Assembly (NCBI GenBank): GCA_031552355.1
Contig: JAVBMO010000109.1
Span: 1-16,438, forward strand
Length of the DNA stretch: 16,438 nt
Direction of reading: 5' to 3'
From: JAVBMO01 sp031552355
Lineage (GTDB): Bacteria; Bacteroidota; Bacteroidia; Bacteroidales; P3
In this document: one piece after another, positions 6,957-14,772 of the stretch
How positions within the stretch are numbered: the stretch's first letter is position 1
Layout of the letters: each line of letters starts with the position of its first letter
Notes under the pieces: model-generated
Databases searched by the model: none
What the model saw: the letters and a program-made list of their open reading frames with translations, nothing else
What the model was told of the DNA's origin: nothing
Program-made: the position numbers and the translations under genes

Positions 6957-7775
6957 ATGGCAAAGAAAGTTTCGGCAAAAAAAACGGAAGAATTCGAACA
7001 AAACGAAGCCTTGTATGAGCTTCAACGCAGGGAAGAAGCCGATATTGCGGTAGAAAAACGATTAATCGCACTTTACACACTTCAGAAGATTGATTCTGAG
7101 ATTGATAAAATTCAAATTATTAGAGGTGAACTTCCTTTGGAAGTACAGGATTTGGAAGACGAAATTGCCGGATTGGAAACTCGTTTGGTAAATTTTGAAG
7201 AAGAAATAAATGGTTTCAACGCAACTATTTCTGAAAAAGAAAAAATGATTGAGGAGTGTAAAAAACTTATCAAAAAGTATGAAACTCAGCAAAATAATGT
7301 AAGAAATAACAGAGAATTCGATTCTTTGTCCAAAGAAATAGAATTTCAAACGTTGGAAATCCAACTTTGCGAACGTAGAATTAAAGAAGCAAAATTGGGC
7401 CTTGAGCAAAAAACCAAGGAAACTGAAAAAGCTCAGGAAAAATTGAAAGAAAGAAAATTGGACTTGGATCAGAAGAGAAAAGATTTGGACGAAATTACGA
7501 CCGAAACGGCCAAAGAAGAAGAAGAATTGAGAGAAAATTCTTTGAAACAAGAACAATTGATCGAAGAACGTTATTTGACAGCTTACAAAAAAATCAGAAA
7601 AAATGCGAAAAACGGATTGGCTGTAGTATGTGTAGAACGCGATGCTTGCGGTGGCTGTTTCAGCAAAATCCCTCATCAACGCCAAATGGAAATACGTTTT
7701 CATAAAAAAATTATTGTTTGTGAATATTGCGGAAGAATTTTGGTGGATGAAAAAATTGTAGAAGCTGCGGAATAA
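6957..7775 (+). CDS. Coiled-coil protein with C-terminal C4 zinc ribbon (COG1579)
   Basis: A 272-residue protein. Residues about 35-215 are almost uninterrupted charged heptad-like sequence (long runs rich in Glu, Lys and Leu), predicting a long antiparallel coiled coil. The C-terminus has two CxxC pairs, C231-G-G-C234 and C255-E-Y-C258, forming the C4 zinc ribbon of the COG1579 (zf-RING_7) family. FSKIPHQRQMEI between them is the usual linker. No signal peptide, so cytoplasmic. Function is poorly known; nucleic-acid or protein binding has been proposed for relatives. It is the last gene of the ispG run, 12 bp after the Nif3 gene, and is followed 18 bp later by a strong hairpin terminator. 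A 248-codon open frame on the other strand across this gene is a by-product of its Glu/Lys-rich coding. Confidence 0.9.
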   Translation: MAKKVSAKKTEEFEQNEALYELQRREEADIAVEKRLIALYTLQKIDSEIDKIQIIRGELPLEVQDLEDEIAGLETRLVNFEEEINGFNATISEKEKMIEECKKLIKKYETQQNNVRNNREFDSLSKEIEFQTLEIQLCERRIKEAKLGLEQKTKETEKAQEKLKERKLDLDQKRKDLDEITTETAKEEEELRENSLKQEQLIEERYLTAYKKIRKNAKNGLAVVCVERDACGGCFSKIPHQRQMEIRFHKKIIVCEYCGRILVDEKIVEAAE

Positions 7776-7790
7776 GATAAATTCTAAATA

Positions 7791-7853
7791 ATGAAAGAGC
7801 GACAGCAAGCCATGAAGGAAGTTGTCGCTCTTTGTTTTTTGTGGAAAAAATGA
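7791..7853 (+). other. 20-codon ORF across the terminator, ending on the folK start
   Basis: ATG at 7791 opens a 20-codon frame (begins MKERQQAMKE, ends CFLWKK) that runs through both arms of the hairpin and its T-run and stops at TGA 7851-7853. That stop overlaps the folK ATG at 7850 as ATGA. Translation is not shown. It could be a chance frame, or a leader peptide coupling folK translation to ribosome passage through the hairpin. Confidence 0.2.
7794..7840 (+). terminator. Strong hairpin plus T-run between the zinc-ribbon gene and folK
   Basis: AAAGAGCGACAGC (7794-7806) pairs with GTTGTCGCTCTTT (7821-7833) over 13 positions (one G-U), with a 14-base loop, followed by G and TTTTTT (7835-7840). 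This is a classical intrinsic terminator for the ispG-to-zinc-ribbon run. The T-run ends only 9 bp before the folK ATG, so folK expression must come from readthrough or from a promoter not recognised here. Confidence 0.82.
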
Positions 7854-8338
7854 ATACAGTTGTACTTTTGATTGGCGGAAATGAAGGCGAACGCTTGATG
7901 TTTTTGCAGCAAGCTGTGGAACAGATAGAAAAAAGGGTAGGGGAGGTACTTAAAAAATCGAGTATCTACGAAACCGAACCTTGGGGTTTTTCTGCAGAAC
8001 AAAATTTTTTAAATCAGGCATTGGTGGTTTCAACCGGGAAAAGCCCGCAGGAAACATTGAAAGAATGTTTGCAGATAGAAGAAAATTTAGGACGACAAAG
8101 ACTTTCTGAAGGCTATGCTTCCCGTACAATGGATATTGATATTCTTTTTTTTAATGAAGAAATTATCCAAACAACGGAATTAGAAATTCCACACCCGAGA
8201 TTGCATCAACGGCTTTTTGTTCTGTTGCCTTTGGTGGAAATTATGCCCGATTTTATCCATCCTGTTTTGAAAAAAAATATTTCGGCTTTACTCGAAAATT
8301 GCCAAGATATGCTGAAAGTAAGTAAGATAAAAGAATGA
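7850..8338 (+). CDS. folK: 2-amino-4-hydroxy-6-hydroxymethyldihydropteridine pyrophosphokinase (HPPK)
   Basis: HPPK transfers pyrophosphate from ATP to 6-hydroxymethyl-7,8-dihydropterin, the step before dihydropteroate synthase in folate synthesis. The 162-residue length is normal for a stand-alone HPPK. Visible family motifs are VVLLIGGNEGER at the N-terminus, YETEPWGFSAEQNFLNQALVV (the pterin-binding loop, about residues 41-61), the Mg-binding R92-T-M-D95-I-D97-ILFF, and IPHPRLHQRLFVLLPL. The ATG at 7850 gives the canonical N-terminus; a TTG 18 bp upstream, inside the terminator stem, is unlikely. The gene follows a strong terminator by only 9 bp and no promoter box is seen in front. Its 3' end lies 45 bp before the tRNA-Leu promoter. 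Confidence 0.95.
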   Translation: MNTVVLLIGGNEGERLMFLQQAVEQIEKRVGEVLKKSSIYETEPWGFSAEQNFLNQALVVSTGKSPQETLKECLQIEENLGRQRLSEGYASRTMDIDILFFNEEIIQTTELEIPHPRLHQRLFVLLPLVEIMPDFIHPVLKKNISALLENCQDMLKVSKIKE

Positions 8339-8382
8339 TGTTGTGAAAAGTTTATGTTTTTTACGGAAAATACAAACTTTTT

Positions 8383-8397
8383 CTTTGTAATACAAAG
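8383..8397. repeat. Perfect 7+1+7 palindrome over the tRNA-Leu -33 element
   Basis: CTTTGTA-A-TACAAAG is a perfect inverted repeat covering the -33 TTTG and the start of the spacer. Further TACAAA (8371-8376) and TTTGTA (8402-8407) copies flank it, giving four alternating half-sites. AT-rich composition makes chance plausible. Confidence 0.6.
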
Positions 8398-8413
8398 ATT
8401 TTTTGTACCTTTG
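8384..8413 (+). promoter_or_regulatory. tRNA-Leu promoter (TTTG-N18-TACCTTTG)
   Basis: TTTG at 8384-8387 and TACCTTTG at 8406-8413 match the Bacteroidota -33/-7 elements with an 18-bp spacer. Transcription should start near 8418-8420, leaving a leader of about 11 bases before the mature tRNA 5' end at 8431. This is the best-formed promoter in the window. Confidence 0.75.
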
Positions 8414-8420
8414 CAAAGGT
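8407..8420. repeat. Perfect 14-bp palindrome over the tRNA-Leu -7 element and start site
   Basis: ACCTTTGCAAAGGT is perfectly self-complementary. Its left half is most of the -7 box TACCTTTG and its right half reaches the expected start site. It may be an operator, or simply a chance extension of the box. Confidence 0.6.
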
Positions 8421-8430
8421 TTTCAAAAAC

Positions 8431-8514
8431 GCCCGGGTGGCGGAATAGGTAGACGCGTTGGTCTCAAAAACCAATGAGAGTAATCTCGTACCGGTTCGAT
8501 TCCGGTCCCGGGTA
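8431..8514 (+). tRNA. tRNA-Leu, anticodon CAA
   Basis: An 84-base class II tRNA. Acceptor arm GCCCGGG (8431-8437) pairs with CCCGGGT (8507-8513, G1-U72 wobble), discriminator A at 8514. The anticodon arm TTGGT-CTCAAAA-ACCAA places CAA at loop positions 3-5. The long variable arm GAGAGTAATCTC and the T-arm ACCGG-TTCGATT-CCGGT are intact. The 3' CCA is not encoded and must be added enzymatically. It reads UUG codons. Confidence 0.96.
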
Positions 8515-8515
8515 C

Positions 8516-8547
8516 AAAGCGGAAGGAGAAATCTTTCCGCTTTTTTT
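8516..8547 (+). terminator. Intrinsic terminator of tRNA-Leu
   Basis: AAAGCGGAAGGA (8516-8527) pairs with TCTTTCCGCTTT (8532-8543) over 12 positions (one G-U) around a GAAA tetraloop, and the stem runs into TTTTTTT (8541-8547). It begins two bases after the tRNA 3' end. Confidence 0.88.
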
Positions 8548-8585
8548 ATTGCCTATTTACCTCTAAATTCTAAGTGAAAATTTAT

Positions 8586-8627
8586 AAAAAAAGCCTTGAT
8601 AACTTTATATAGTCATCAAGGCTTTTT
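8586..8627. terminator. Bidirectional terminator between tRNA-Leu and the T9SS gene
   Basis: GCCTTGAT (8593-8600) pairs with ATCAAGGC (8615-8622). Seven A (8586-8592) precede and five T (8623-8627) follow, so each strand reads a stem then a T-run (seven T on the minus strand). It lies 16 bp past the stop of the minus-strand gene at 8643 and is most likely its terminator, while also stopping transcription from the left. Confidence 0.85.
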
Positions 8628-8642
8628 CTATTTTTGCTGCGT

Positions 8643-10793
8643 TTATTTTACTATCAAAGATTTTACTTCTGAAAAAGTTTTGCTTGTCAGCCTAACTACG
8701 TAGGTTCCGGATGGAAGATTTCCCAATTGCAATTGTTGGGCTTCCTTGTCGTATTTTATTTTTTCAGTTTTAACTAACTTTCCTTTGATGTCAAAAATAG
8801 TAACTCCTAACTGACCTGTATAATTTTCTACTTGAAAATTCACAAATTCCTTTGCTGGGTTCGGATACAATTTTACTGAAGCAGTGTTTTGTTTTTCAGG
8901 TTTTTTATTCACTCCTGTGTATTCATAAAAGTAAACATTGGCCTTTAATTGTAAGTCAGGGAAAAGAGAGTTTCCCATCAAACAATAAATTCCTTTTCCT
9001 TCAAAACTATTATCAAAACTAAAAACCCCTTCATTATTCGTAATGCCGTCTTCTATAGGCGCATTGTTATCTATATAATACCAGGAATACGATGTTGGCA
9101 CGCCATGTGCAATATACTCGGAGCTTAAATCTACGGTAGATGTTGTAAGCATATTATTGAAAACAATATCTTTTTGTGGTGAATAAGAATATATATTTAT
9201 AAACACTGATGGCAGCGTCGAAAACTTTAACTTATTTTCCATGCACCATATTTTTTCTAAGTTATCAGGTTCTACTTGTAATGTTTCCAAGTTATTAGAA
9301 TAACAGCTCAGATATTTCAAAGAAGAACATCCTGACAAATTAAGGGTATTCATTCCATTAGTTTGGCATTCTAATTCAATCAAATTGCTTAAACCGGAAA
9401 CATCCAAATTACTTATATGATTATAGCTGATTCTCAATAAATAAAGCTTATCACAACCCAAAACATTCACATTATATAAATTTGATTTATATGCACGGAC
9501 TTCGCCCAACCTTTTGCAATCACTCAAATTCAATTGTGTAAACGGAACTTCATAACAATTAAAATAGGTAAGTATTTCGAAATTAGAAAAATCGACTTCG
9601 CCTGAAAGTTGTTTTTCCGCCCATTCCAATCTTTCTACCTTTATTTTGTTATTGCTTACCCCAAATTTTATTCCTGTAGAGTCAAATATCCAGTTTTTAT
9701 CAGGATCAGGGTTGTTCAAATCAACGCCCAACACGTCTGCATTTGTTCCTTGTCTCAAAAAATTCTTAAAACGATCCAATTCTACTGTATCATAACTTAA
9801 TTTAATTGTAATACGGTAATTTTTGGTATATCTTGTATCTTCTGCTGTTACAGTTAATGTTACCATATCTTCGCCTAAATCCAAAGGAATTGTCGTATTT
9901 CCAACAACGCTTGCATTGAGATTATTCAAAATTCCTTTGATGGTAATATCATCTGGGCGGCTATCTAATACCAGTAAATAATCCGATTTTTTAGGATCAA
10001 ATGCAGGGCTTAAATATCCGCTGCTTAATTCTATTTTCTTTAAAGTTGTGTCATTGCTTCTTCTGTAAGTTTTGACTATATAGGTTTGTGTAAATAAATC
10101 ATCTTCTGCTTGAATAAGTATCTCAAATGTATTCCAACCAAAATTATTCAAAGGAAATTTACCATTCCCCGAAACGATAGAAGCGCTGTCATGCGAAGTT
10201 TTAGCATCTATTTCAATACTTGCTACATCGGCGTCTACTGTATCTGTAATATATAGTAAACTGTCTTTGTTTACAAGCGGTCTAAACAGCAATGACGATG
10301 GTGTACCGGCTCCAACATATTTTTGCAAGGTAAGACTACCTAAACCACAATCGTTGCTTTGACGATGAAATTTAAGTGTGTAATTTGTTACACAAAGGAT
10401 ATCGCCCGGATTTTTTCTCCCTTTCAATTCTATTTTGCAAATAGTATCGCCCGGATTTATTTTTACATCCAAAGAACCTGTATCTCTCGTTGTTCCGGTT
10501 GTGTTATCAACGACTTTGATCCCATTAATAACTATGGAATCAAAAGTATAATCTGGAGTAGTACTTCTTCCAACAAAAATATTTGCTACACTGTCATTAT
10601 ACTTATATGTCGGAATTACATAATTAAATGTATCAGACGCATACCTGAACGCAGGCGTACAAGGTGTTACATTTAATTTATCTAAAACTGTATCTTGCAT
10701 TAGAAATTCCAATTCCACCTCAGTTTTTTGTTCTGCTTTTAAAGCAAATGTAGCAACAAGGGATAACAAAATGAGGCATACTAATTTTTTCAT
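8643..10793 (-). CDS. Secreted protein with cadherin-like repeats, leucine-rich repeats and a T9SS sorting domain
   Basis: A 716-residue modular protein. A signal peptide (residues 1 to about 20, KKLVCLILLSLVATFALKA) is followed by three degenerate cadherin-like beta-sandwich units (about 40-145, 152-245 and 250-335), each ending in a strand such as TNYTLKFHR, QTYIVKTYR or KNYRITIKL. Residues about 385-525 hold at least four 21-residue leucine-rich repeats of the form LxLSxCxxLxxLxxxxNxLxx, for example LNLSGCSSLKYLSCYSNNLE. A beta-rich segment with SWYYIDNNAPI follows. The last about 78 residues (from VKLYPNPAKEF, about 639, to SLIVK) are a type A T9SS C-terminal sorting domain, so the protein is probably exported and anchored or released at the cell surface. 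Binding target unknown; LRR plus cadherin-like modules suggest adhesion. It has its own promoter-like box and terminator. Complete. Confidence 0.9.
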   Translation of the reverse strand: MKKLVCLILLSLVATFALKAEQKTEVELEFLMQDTVLDKLNVTPCTPAFRYASDTFNYVIPTYKYNDSVANIFVGRSTTPDYTFDSIVINGIKVVDNTTGTTRDTGSLDVKINPGDTICKIELKGRKNPGDILCVTNYTLKFHRQSNDCGLGSLTLQKYVGAGTPSSLLFRPLVNKDSLLYITDTVDADVASIEIDAKTSHDSASIVSGNGKFPLNNFGWNTFEILIQAEDDLFTQTYIVKTYRRSNDTTLKKIELSSGYLSPAFDPKKSDYLLVLDSRPDDITIKGILNNLNASVVGNTTIPLDLGEDMVTLTVTAEDTRYTKNYRITIKLSYDTVELDRFKNFLRQGTNADVLGVDLNNPDPDKNWIFDSTGIKFGVSNNKIKVERLEWAEKQLSGEVDFSNFEILTYFNCYEVPFTQLNLSDCKRLGEVRAYKSNLYNVNVLGCDKLYLLRISYNHISNLDVSGLSNLIELECQTNGMNTLNLSGCSSLKYLSCYSNNLETLQVEPDNLEKIWCMENKLKFSTLPSVFINIYSYSPQKDIVFNNMLTTSTVDLSSEYIAHGVPTSYSWYYIDNNAPIEDGITNNEGVFSFDNSFEGKGIYCLMGNSLFPDLQLKANVYFYEYTGVNKKPEKQNTASVKLYPNPAKEFVNFQVENYTGQLGVTIFDIKGKLVKTEKIKYDKEAQQLQLGNLPSGTYVVRLTSKTFSEVKSLIVK

Positions 10794-10836
10794 ATATTTA
10801 ATTTTTTCATTATTCTAAAAATCAAAATCTACTGTG

Positions 10837-10844
10837 CAAAGATA
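10837..10844 (-). promoter_or_regulatory. Promoter-like -7 box TATCTTTG for the T9SS cargo gene
   Basis: On the minus strand 10844-10837 reads TATCTTTG, an exact TAnnTTTG match 43 bp before the start codon. TTG at 10868-10866 could be the -33 element with a 21-bp spacer, slightly long. This suggests the gene is not simply co-transcribed with the kinase upstream. Confidence 0.5.
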
Positions 10845-10918
10845 TTAATAATCTATGTTTTTAGACAATATTTTTTCCTCAAAAGACGGATTTAAGGAAA
10901 ATGTGTTTTTTTTAAGTT

Positions 10919-13900
10919 TCAAACTACTTTATCTTCATTGTAAACGGGCAACTGTATAACAACCGTTGTTCCCACGCCTTCTTCTGAAATATAATGGATG
11001 TTTCCTCCTGATCCTTCTACAATTCCTTTCACAATAGTCAATCCCAATCCTGTACCGGATTTCTTTGTAGTGTAATATGGTTTAAAGAGATTTTCCATGG
11101 CTTTTTGGGAAATCCCCTTTCCATTATCAACAACTTTTATCTCGAAAAAGTTGCCTATAGCCTTTACTGACACATGAATAATAGATGTTTTATCCCCTTC
11201 TACAGCCTCTTTGGCATTTTTGAATAAATTGATAAATGCTCTGGTAAGTTGTTGCCTGTCAGACAATACAAAAGGATGATCCGGTATTTGAAGTTCTATC
11301 TGAGTATCCGTAAGTTCAACTTCTGAGAGTTCCTTTGCAGAATTCAAACTTTGAAGCAAATCGACCTTTTCTTTCTTTTGGCTCGAAAGTTTTGCCAGAT
11401 TAGAAAATTCATCTGCTACAGACGCCAATAAATCTATTTGTTCTATAAGTAATTGTGCCGTTTTGTTCATTCTTTCCCCAAAATCGGGAGAATTGTCCCG
11501 CCATGTTCTTTGTAGCTGCTGTATGCTCAATTTCATGGGCGTCAATGGATTTTTTATTTCGTGAGCTACCTGTCTGGCCAATTCATGCCAACCACTTTCC
11601 CTTTCCGATTTGGCTATCAAGAACGCATTTTCTTCCAGCTTATCCACCATGTTGTTGTAGGCATTCACCAGTTGGCCTAAATCGTCGTTACTTTTCCACT
11701 GTATCCGTTGGTTCTTTTTATCTAAACTCAACTTGCTGAATTGTTCACGAATAATCTTCAATGGTTTGGTGATAAAATTGGTTGCAACCACAAAAACCAA
11801 CAATGAAATAATCAGGAAAATTATATAGGTGTTGGAATAAGCGCCAATAAAGGTTACCATATCAATCCGTGCTTCGTTTGGCCTCGAAAACGTAGGTATT
11901 TCCACATAACCCAGCAATTCATTGTTTTTGTTTTTTAACATAAAATAAGATGAATTGTACAAAATATTTCCGATAGTTCCTTTTTGGAAGAAAAACATAT
12001 TTCTTTCTTGCAGATTTTTTAATGCGCAAGGATTTGAAAATTGCGAAACAATTCCAGCTTCATAAATTTCGGGCGAAGAGGAAACGATTAGTTCCCCTTT
12101 AGGGTTGAAGACCGTGATTCCGACATCATAAGTTTTACTATACCTGTCTAAATCTGCTTGTAGTTTTTTAGCCAAAAGAGGGTCGAATGCTTTGCTTTTG
12201 TCATAAGCCTTTTCCATTTCTTTCTTCAAAAAGTTTAATTTTTCTTTCAAGAAAAAATCATCTTTATGGGAATTTACATCATTGATATAGATAACGGACA
12301 CTACTCCAACAGAAATAAAGGACACTAATACAAGAGATATTAGCATGGTTTGCAAACGAGCTTTAAAATTATTCCCCTTGTCGAAAAAAACCATCCGGTT
12401 TACAAGAACAAAAATAATGGCAACAAAACAATACAAAAGAAATACAAAGGAGTAAATCTGAGAGCTGGAAGCCACGCTAAGATTTTTATAACTGACAACC
12501 CAACAATCCCTTCCTCCCTTGGTTAAAAACACAAGATGGCTATAACCATTTACATTAATATATTGGTAGCGAAGTGTTGTGTCATAGAATTTCTCGGGAT
12601 TTTCCAGTATCGTTAAATAATGATAATCACCGGAACTTTGAACCAGCTTGTTATCTTCATATTTTGCAAATGAATAATGCCCAAAATCTTCATAATTTTT
12701 ATAAGACGATTCATGTACAAGTAAGTCCGCGAGTCTTAAATTCCCGAATTTTCTATTTTGACTGAACATTAAATAGAGAAAAACACTATCATTTTCTGCA
12801 TTTTTCAGAAGTAATGGCCCGCCTAAGTAAGAAATATTTTCCCAATTGGTATTCTTATAATAAAGATATGGAACCGATGTGGCAGAAGGATAATCTTCGT
12901 TGTAATATTTTTCGGCAACATCCTCAGGTTTTAACAAGGAAATATTAAAATAATATTGATTCCAATAATTAGTAAAGTAAGTTTGTTTTAAATATCGTCG
13001 AAGTTCTTTATCTGTAGCATTTTGCTTTACCATCTGGGCAAGAACTGTATCTTTCTGTAATTCATAATATTTTCGAATAAAAAGAATTTCTGTAGCCGGA
13101 TCGGATTCTATAGGTAAAGTCTTTACCAATGCTTCTCTCGCTTGCTTTTCCATTGCATCGTAACCCCACATGAGTTGTGTTACAGAAACCGTTGAAAATA
13201 TGATAACAATGGCAAACATTTCGCCCACCGAAATGGCATTGCTATTTATTTTTTTGAACACATAAAAAAATATATTAAATGCAATTATGGCGAAAAATCC
13301 CAATGCAGCTTCTTTAGGTGATATAAAAAACAGGAGTAGGAAAGGTAGAGATGATAATGCCATAACTTTCCAGAAACGTTTCCTTTGCACATACGATGTT
13401 GCCAAATTGGTTGTATGCCATACAGTTATAACTTCTATTAGGGTGAGTAGCGAAATTATCACAAGCAATAAAAATGTATAAAGGTCTAAATTTAAGATGT
13501 CTAAGAAAAGCCCGTCCGAATCTGTATGGCCTATAACATCCGATAACAAATACAAATAAACGAATACAGATAATTTGCTGGCAAAACCATAAAACAGCGC
13601 TATCGAAAAATTATATTTTCGAAAAGGAATTGATGAGATACTGTTTTCTTCAGGAAAAGCCAAGAAGTAACAATATTGTAAAAATACCAACAAAAGGATA
13701 ATGAGTGCGCCCATGGACGAATGCCCTAAAAAACCGTTATAATATTTGGTAAATGGTTCTGTGACAAACAAAAAATGGGGTATATTAAAATACAAAAAAA
13801 GAATCACAAAAGAAAAAACACAGAGGGTCATTAATGAAAATCTGAATAACAAGCTTTTCCTTTGAAAAAAAAGCATGATGGTTTTTCGTAAAACAGAGAA

Positions 13901-14569
13901 AAAGAACAATACAAAAAGTCCAAATAAAAAGAAAAGAATTATTCCTACACCGGGAAGTGGCGGATAATATTTAGGGTATTCCAATGAAAATACGTAACGA
14001 TTATTGCTATCATAGATGGAATTTTGTGTTGTATCTAAGTTTATCCCTACATTGGGCGATAAACTGATCTCTTTCACAAATCCGTCAGGCAATAATTTTT
14101 GATTCGAAGCATAGGTATTTTTTAGCAACGAAAGAGCTACTAACTTATAATCTTTAAATTGCTTTGTTTCTGAGAGATACCATCCATTTTTTAAGTGAGT
14201 ACACAGTGTTGAAAACTCTTCAGGATTATAAATTTTAGGAACGGGAATTTGAAAATTCGTCCAAAAAACAAGCGTGTCGTTCTTGTAAATCATCAAAGAC
14301 ATATTTTCCGATTCCAATTCTTTGTGAAAAGTTGGTGGAAACATCTGGAAATAATCATCAGTCTTCTTCAGGGCTTCCTCTGATTTCTGTAGCAATTCCC
14401 GTAATTGCACCTGTTTCGCCTGGACTTTATCCTGTATTTGAGGAGTTTTGTTTTCGGGTTTGTTTATTTCACCTGACCAAAAACCCAAGCCATAAAATGC
14501 AAAAAGAAAAAATACTGCAGCAAAAGCGGTCAAAATAAATTTTCTTCGTTGTAGCTTTGATAGACTCAT
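10919..14569 (-). CDS. Large polytopic sensor histidine kinase (NtrY-like catalytic core)
   Basis: A 1216-residue membrane kinase. One helix (about 11-31) precedes an extracytoplasmic segment (32-205). About eight more hydrophobic segments lie between 207 and 468. A second extracytoplasmic domain (about 470-703), two helices (704-724, 740-761), a third extracytoplasmic region (about 762-910) and a last helix (913-932) lead to HAMP (about 933-985). HisKA carries H1003 in RQVAHEIKNPLTPMK, the NtrY-like form. The ATPase domain has an N box (RAFINLFKNAKEA), G1 with D1148 (DNGKGI), an F box (LFKPYYTTK) and G2 (G1172TGLGL). All catalytic elements are present, so it should autophosphorylate and pass phosphate to a response regulator. 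No such gene is in the window, so it is an orphan here. Signal unknown. Upstream are two minus-strand TAnnTTTG boxes. Confidence 0.93.
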   Translation of the reverse strand: MSLSKLQRRKFILTAFAAVFFLFAFYGLGFWSGEINKPENKTPQIQDKVQAKQVQLRELLQKSEEALKKTDDYFQMFPPTFHKELESENMSLMIYKNDTLVFWTNFQIPVPKIYNPEEFSTLCTHLKNGWYLSETKQFKDYKLVALSLLKNTYASNQKLLPDGFVKEISLSPNVGINLDTTQNSIYDSNNRYVFSLEYPKYYPPLPGVGIILFFLFGLFVLFFFSVLRKTIMLFFQRKSLLFRFSLMTLCVFSFVILFLYFNIPHFLFVTEPFTKYYNGFLGHSSMGALIILLLVFLQYCYFLAFPEENSISSIPFRKYNFSIALFYGFASKLSVFVYLYLLSDVIGHTDSDGLFLDILNLDLYTFLLLVIISLLTLIEVITVWHTTNLATSYVQRKRFWKVMALSSLPFLLLFFISPKEAALGFFAIIAFNIFFYVFKKINSNAISVGEMFAIVIIFSTVSVTQLMWGYDAMEKQAREALVKTLPIESDPATEILFIRKYYELQKDTVLAQMVKQNATDKELRRYLKQTYFTNYWNQYYFNISLLKPEDVAEKYYNEDYPSATSVPYLYYKNTNWENISYLGGPLLLKNAENDSVFLYLMFSQNRKFGNLRLADLLVHESSYKNYEDFGHYSFAKYEDNKLVQSSGDYHYLTILENPEKFYDTTLRYQYINVNGYSHLVFLTKGGRDCWVVSYKNLSVASSSQIYSFVFLLYCFVAIIFVLVNRMVFFDKGNNFKARLQTMLISLVLVSFISVGVVSVIYINDVNSHKDDFFLKEKLNFLKKEMEKAYDKSKAFDPLLAKKLQADLDRYSKTYDVGITVFNPKGELIVSSSPEIYEAGIVSQFSNPCALKNLQERNMFFFQKGTIGNILYNSSYFMLKNKNNELLGYVEIPTFSRPNEARIDMVTFIGAYSNTYIIFLIISLLVFVVATNFITKPLKIIREQFSKLSLDKKNQRIQWKSNDDLGQLVNAYNNMVDKLEENAFLIAKSERESGWHELARQVAHEIKNPLTPMKLSIQQLQRTWRDNSPDFGERMNKTAQLLIEQIDLLASVADEFSNLAKLSSQKKEKVDLLQSLNSAKELSEVELTDTQIELQIPDHPFVLSDRQQLTRAFINLFKNAKEAVEGDKTSIIHVSVKAIGNFFEIKVVDNGKGISQKAMENLFKPYYTTKKSGTGLGLTIVKGIVEGSGGNIHYISEEGVGTTVVIQLPVYNEDKVV

Positions 14570-14670
14570 AATATTTGTTTAGAAAATTTAATAATCAGAA
14601 AATTTCTAATTCTCTTAGATCCTTTCCTGCAAAAATAGGAAACATAGTTGGAATATAAAAATAATAACAA

Positions 14671-14678
14671 CAAAGATA
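14671..14678 (-). promoter_or_regulatory. Promoter-like -7 box TATCTTTG for the histidine kinase gene
   Basis: Minus-strand 14678-14671 reads TATCTTTG, which would leave a leader of about 95 bases. A second box, TATTTTTG at 14637-14630, is closer to the start codon. Neither has a convincing -33 element, so which is used is unclear. Confidence 0.4.
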
Positions 14679-14740
14679 GTTATTTCAAAGGAAACAAGCG
14701 TTTTTAACAGTAAAAATAGTGGAACTTTCAAAAAAAAATG

Positions 14741-14748
14741 TACCTTTG
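14741..14748 (+). promoter_or_regulatory. Promoter -7 box TACCTTTG for DUF4290-murA
   Basis: An exact TAnnTTTG match, identical to the tRNA-Leu box, 24 bp before the ATG at 14773. It faces away from the kinase promoter region in the 203-bp divergent spacer, which holds nothing else recognisable. No clear -33 TTTG. Confidence 0.55.
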
Positions 14749-14772
14749 TAGATTGGAAAAATTAATACCTAA

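Noticed and set aside
7062..7808. 248-codon open frame on the minus strand
   Set aside because: It is antisense to the coiled-coil part of the zinc-ribbon gene. Its Phe/Ser-rich composition is the mirror of Glu/Lys/Leu codons, it has no recognisable motif, and the sense gene has clear zinc-binding cysteines.
7832..7849. TTG start for folK six codons upstream
   Set aside because: It falls inside the terminator stem and T-run, and HPPK proteins begin directly before the VVLLIGGN strand, which fits the ATG at 7850.
10359..10676. 105-codon open frame on the plus strand
   Set aside because: It lies antisense inside the T9SS cargo gene, in its cadherin-like part; no domain, promoter or start context supports it.
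10862..10906. Hairpin TTTTCCT...AGGAAAA as terminator of the histidine kinase gene
   Set aside because: The stem is short and AT-rich, and no T-run follows it on the minus strand, so it is not a convincing terminator for that gene.
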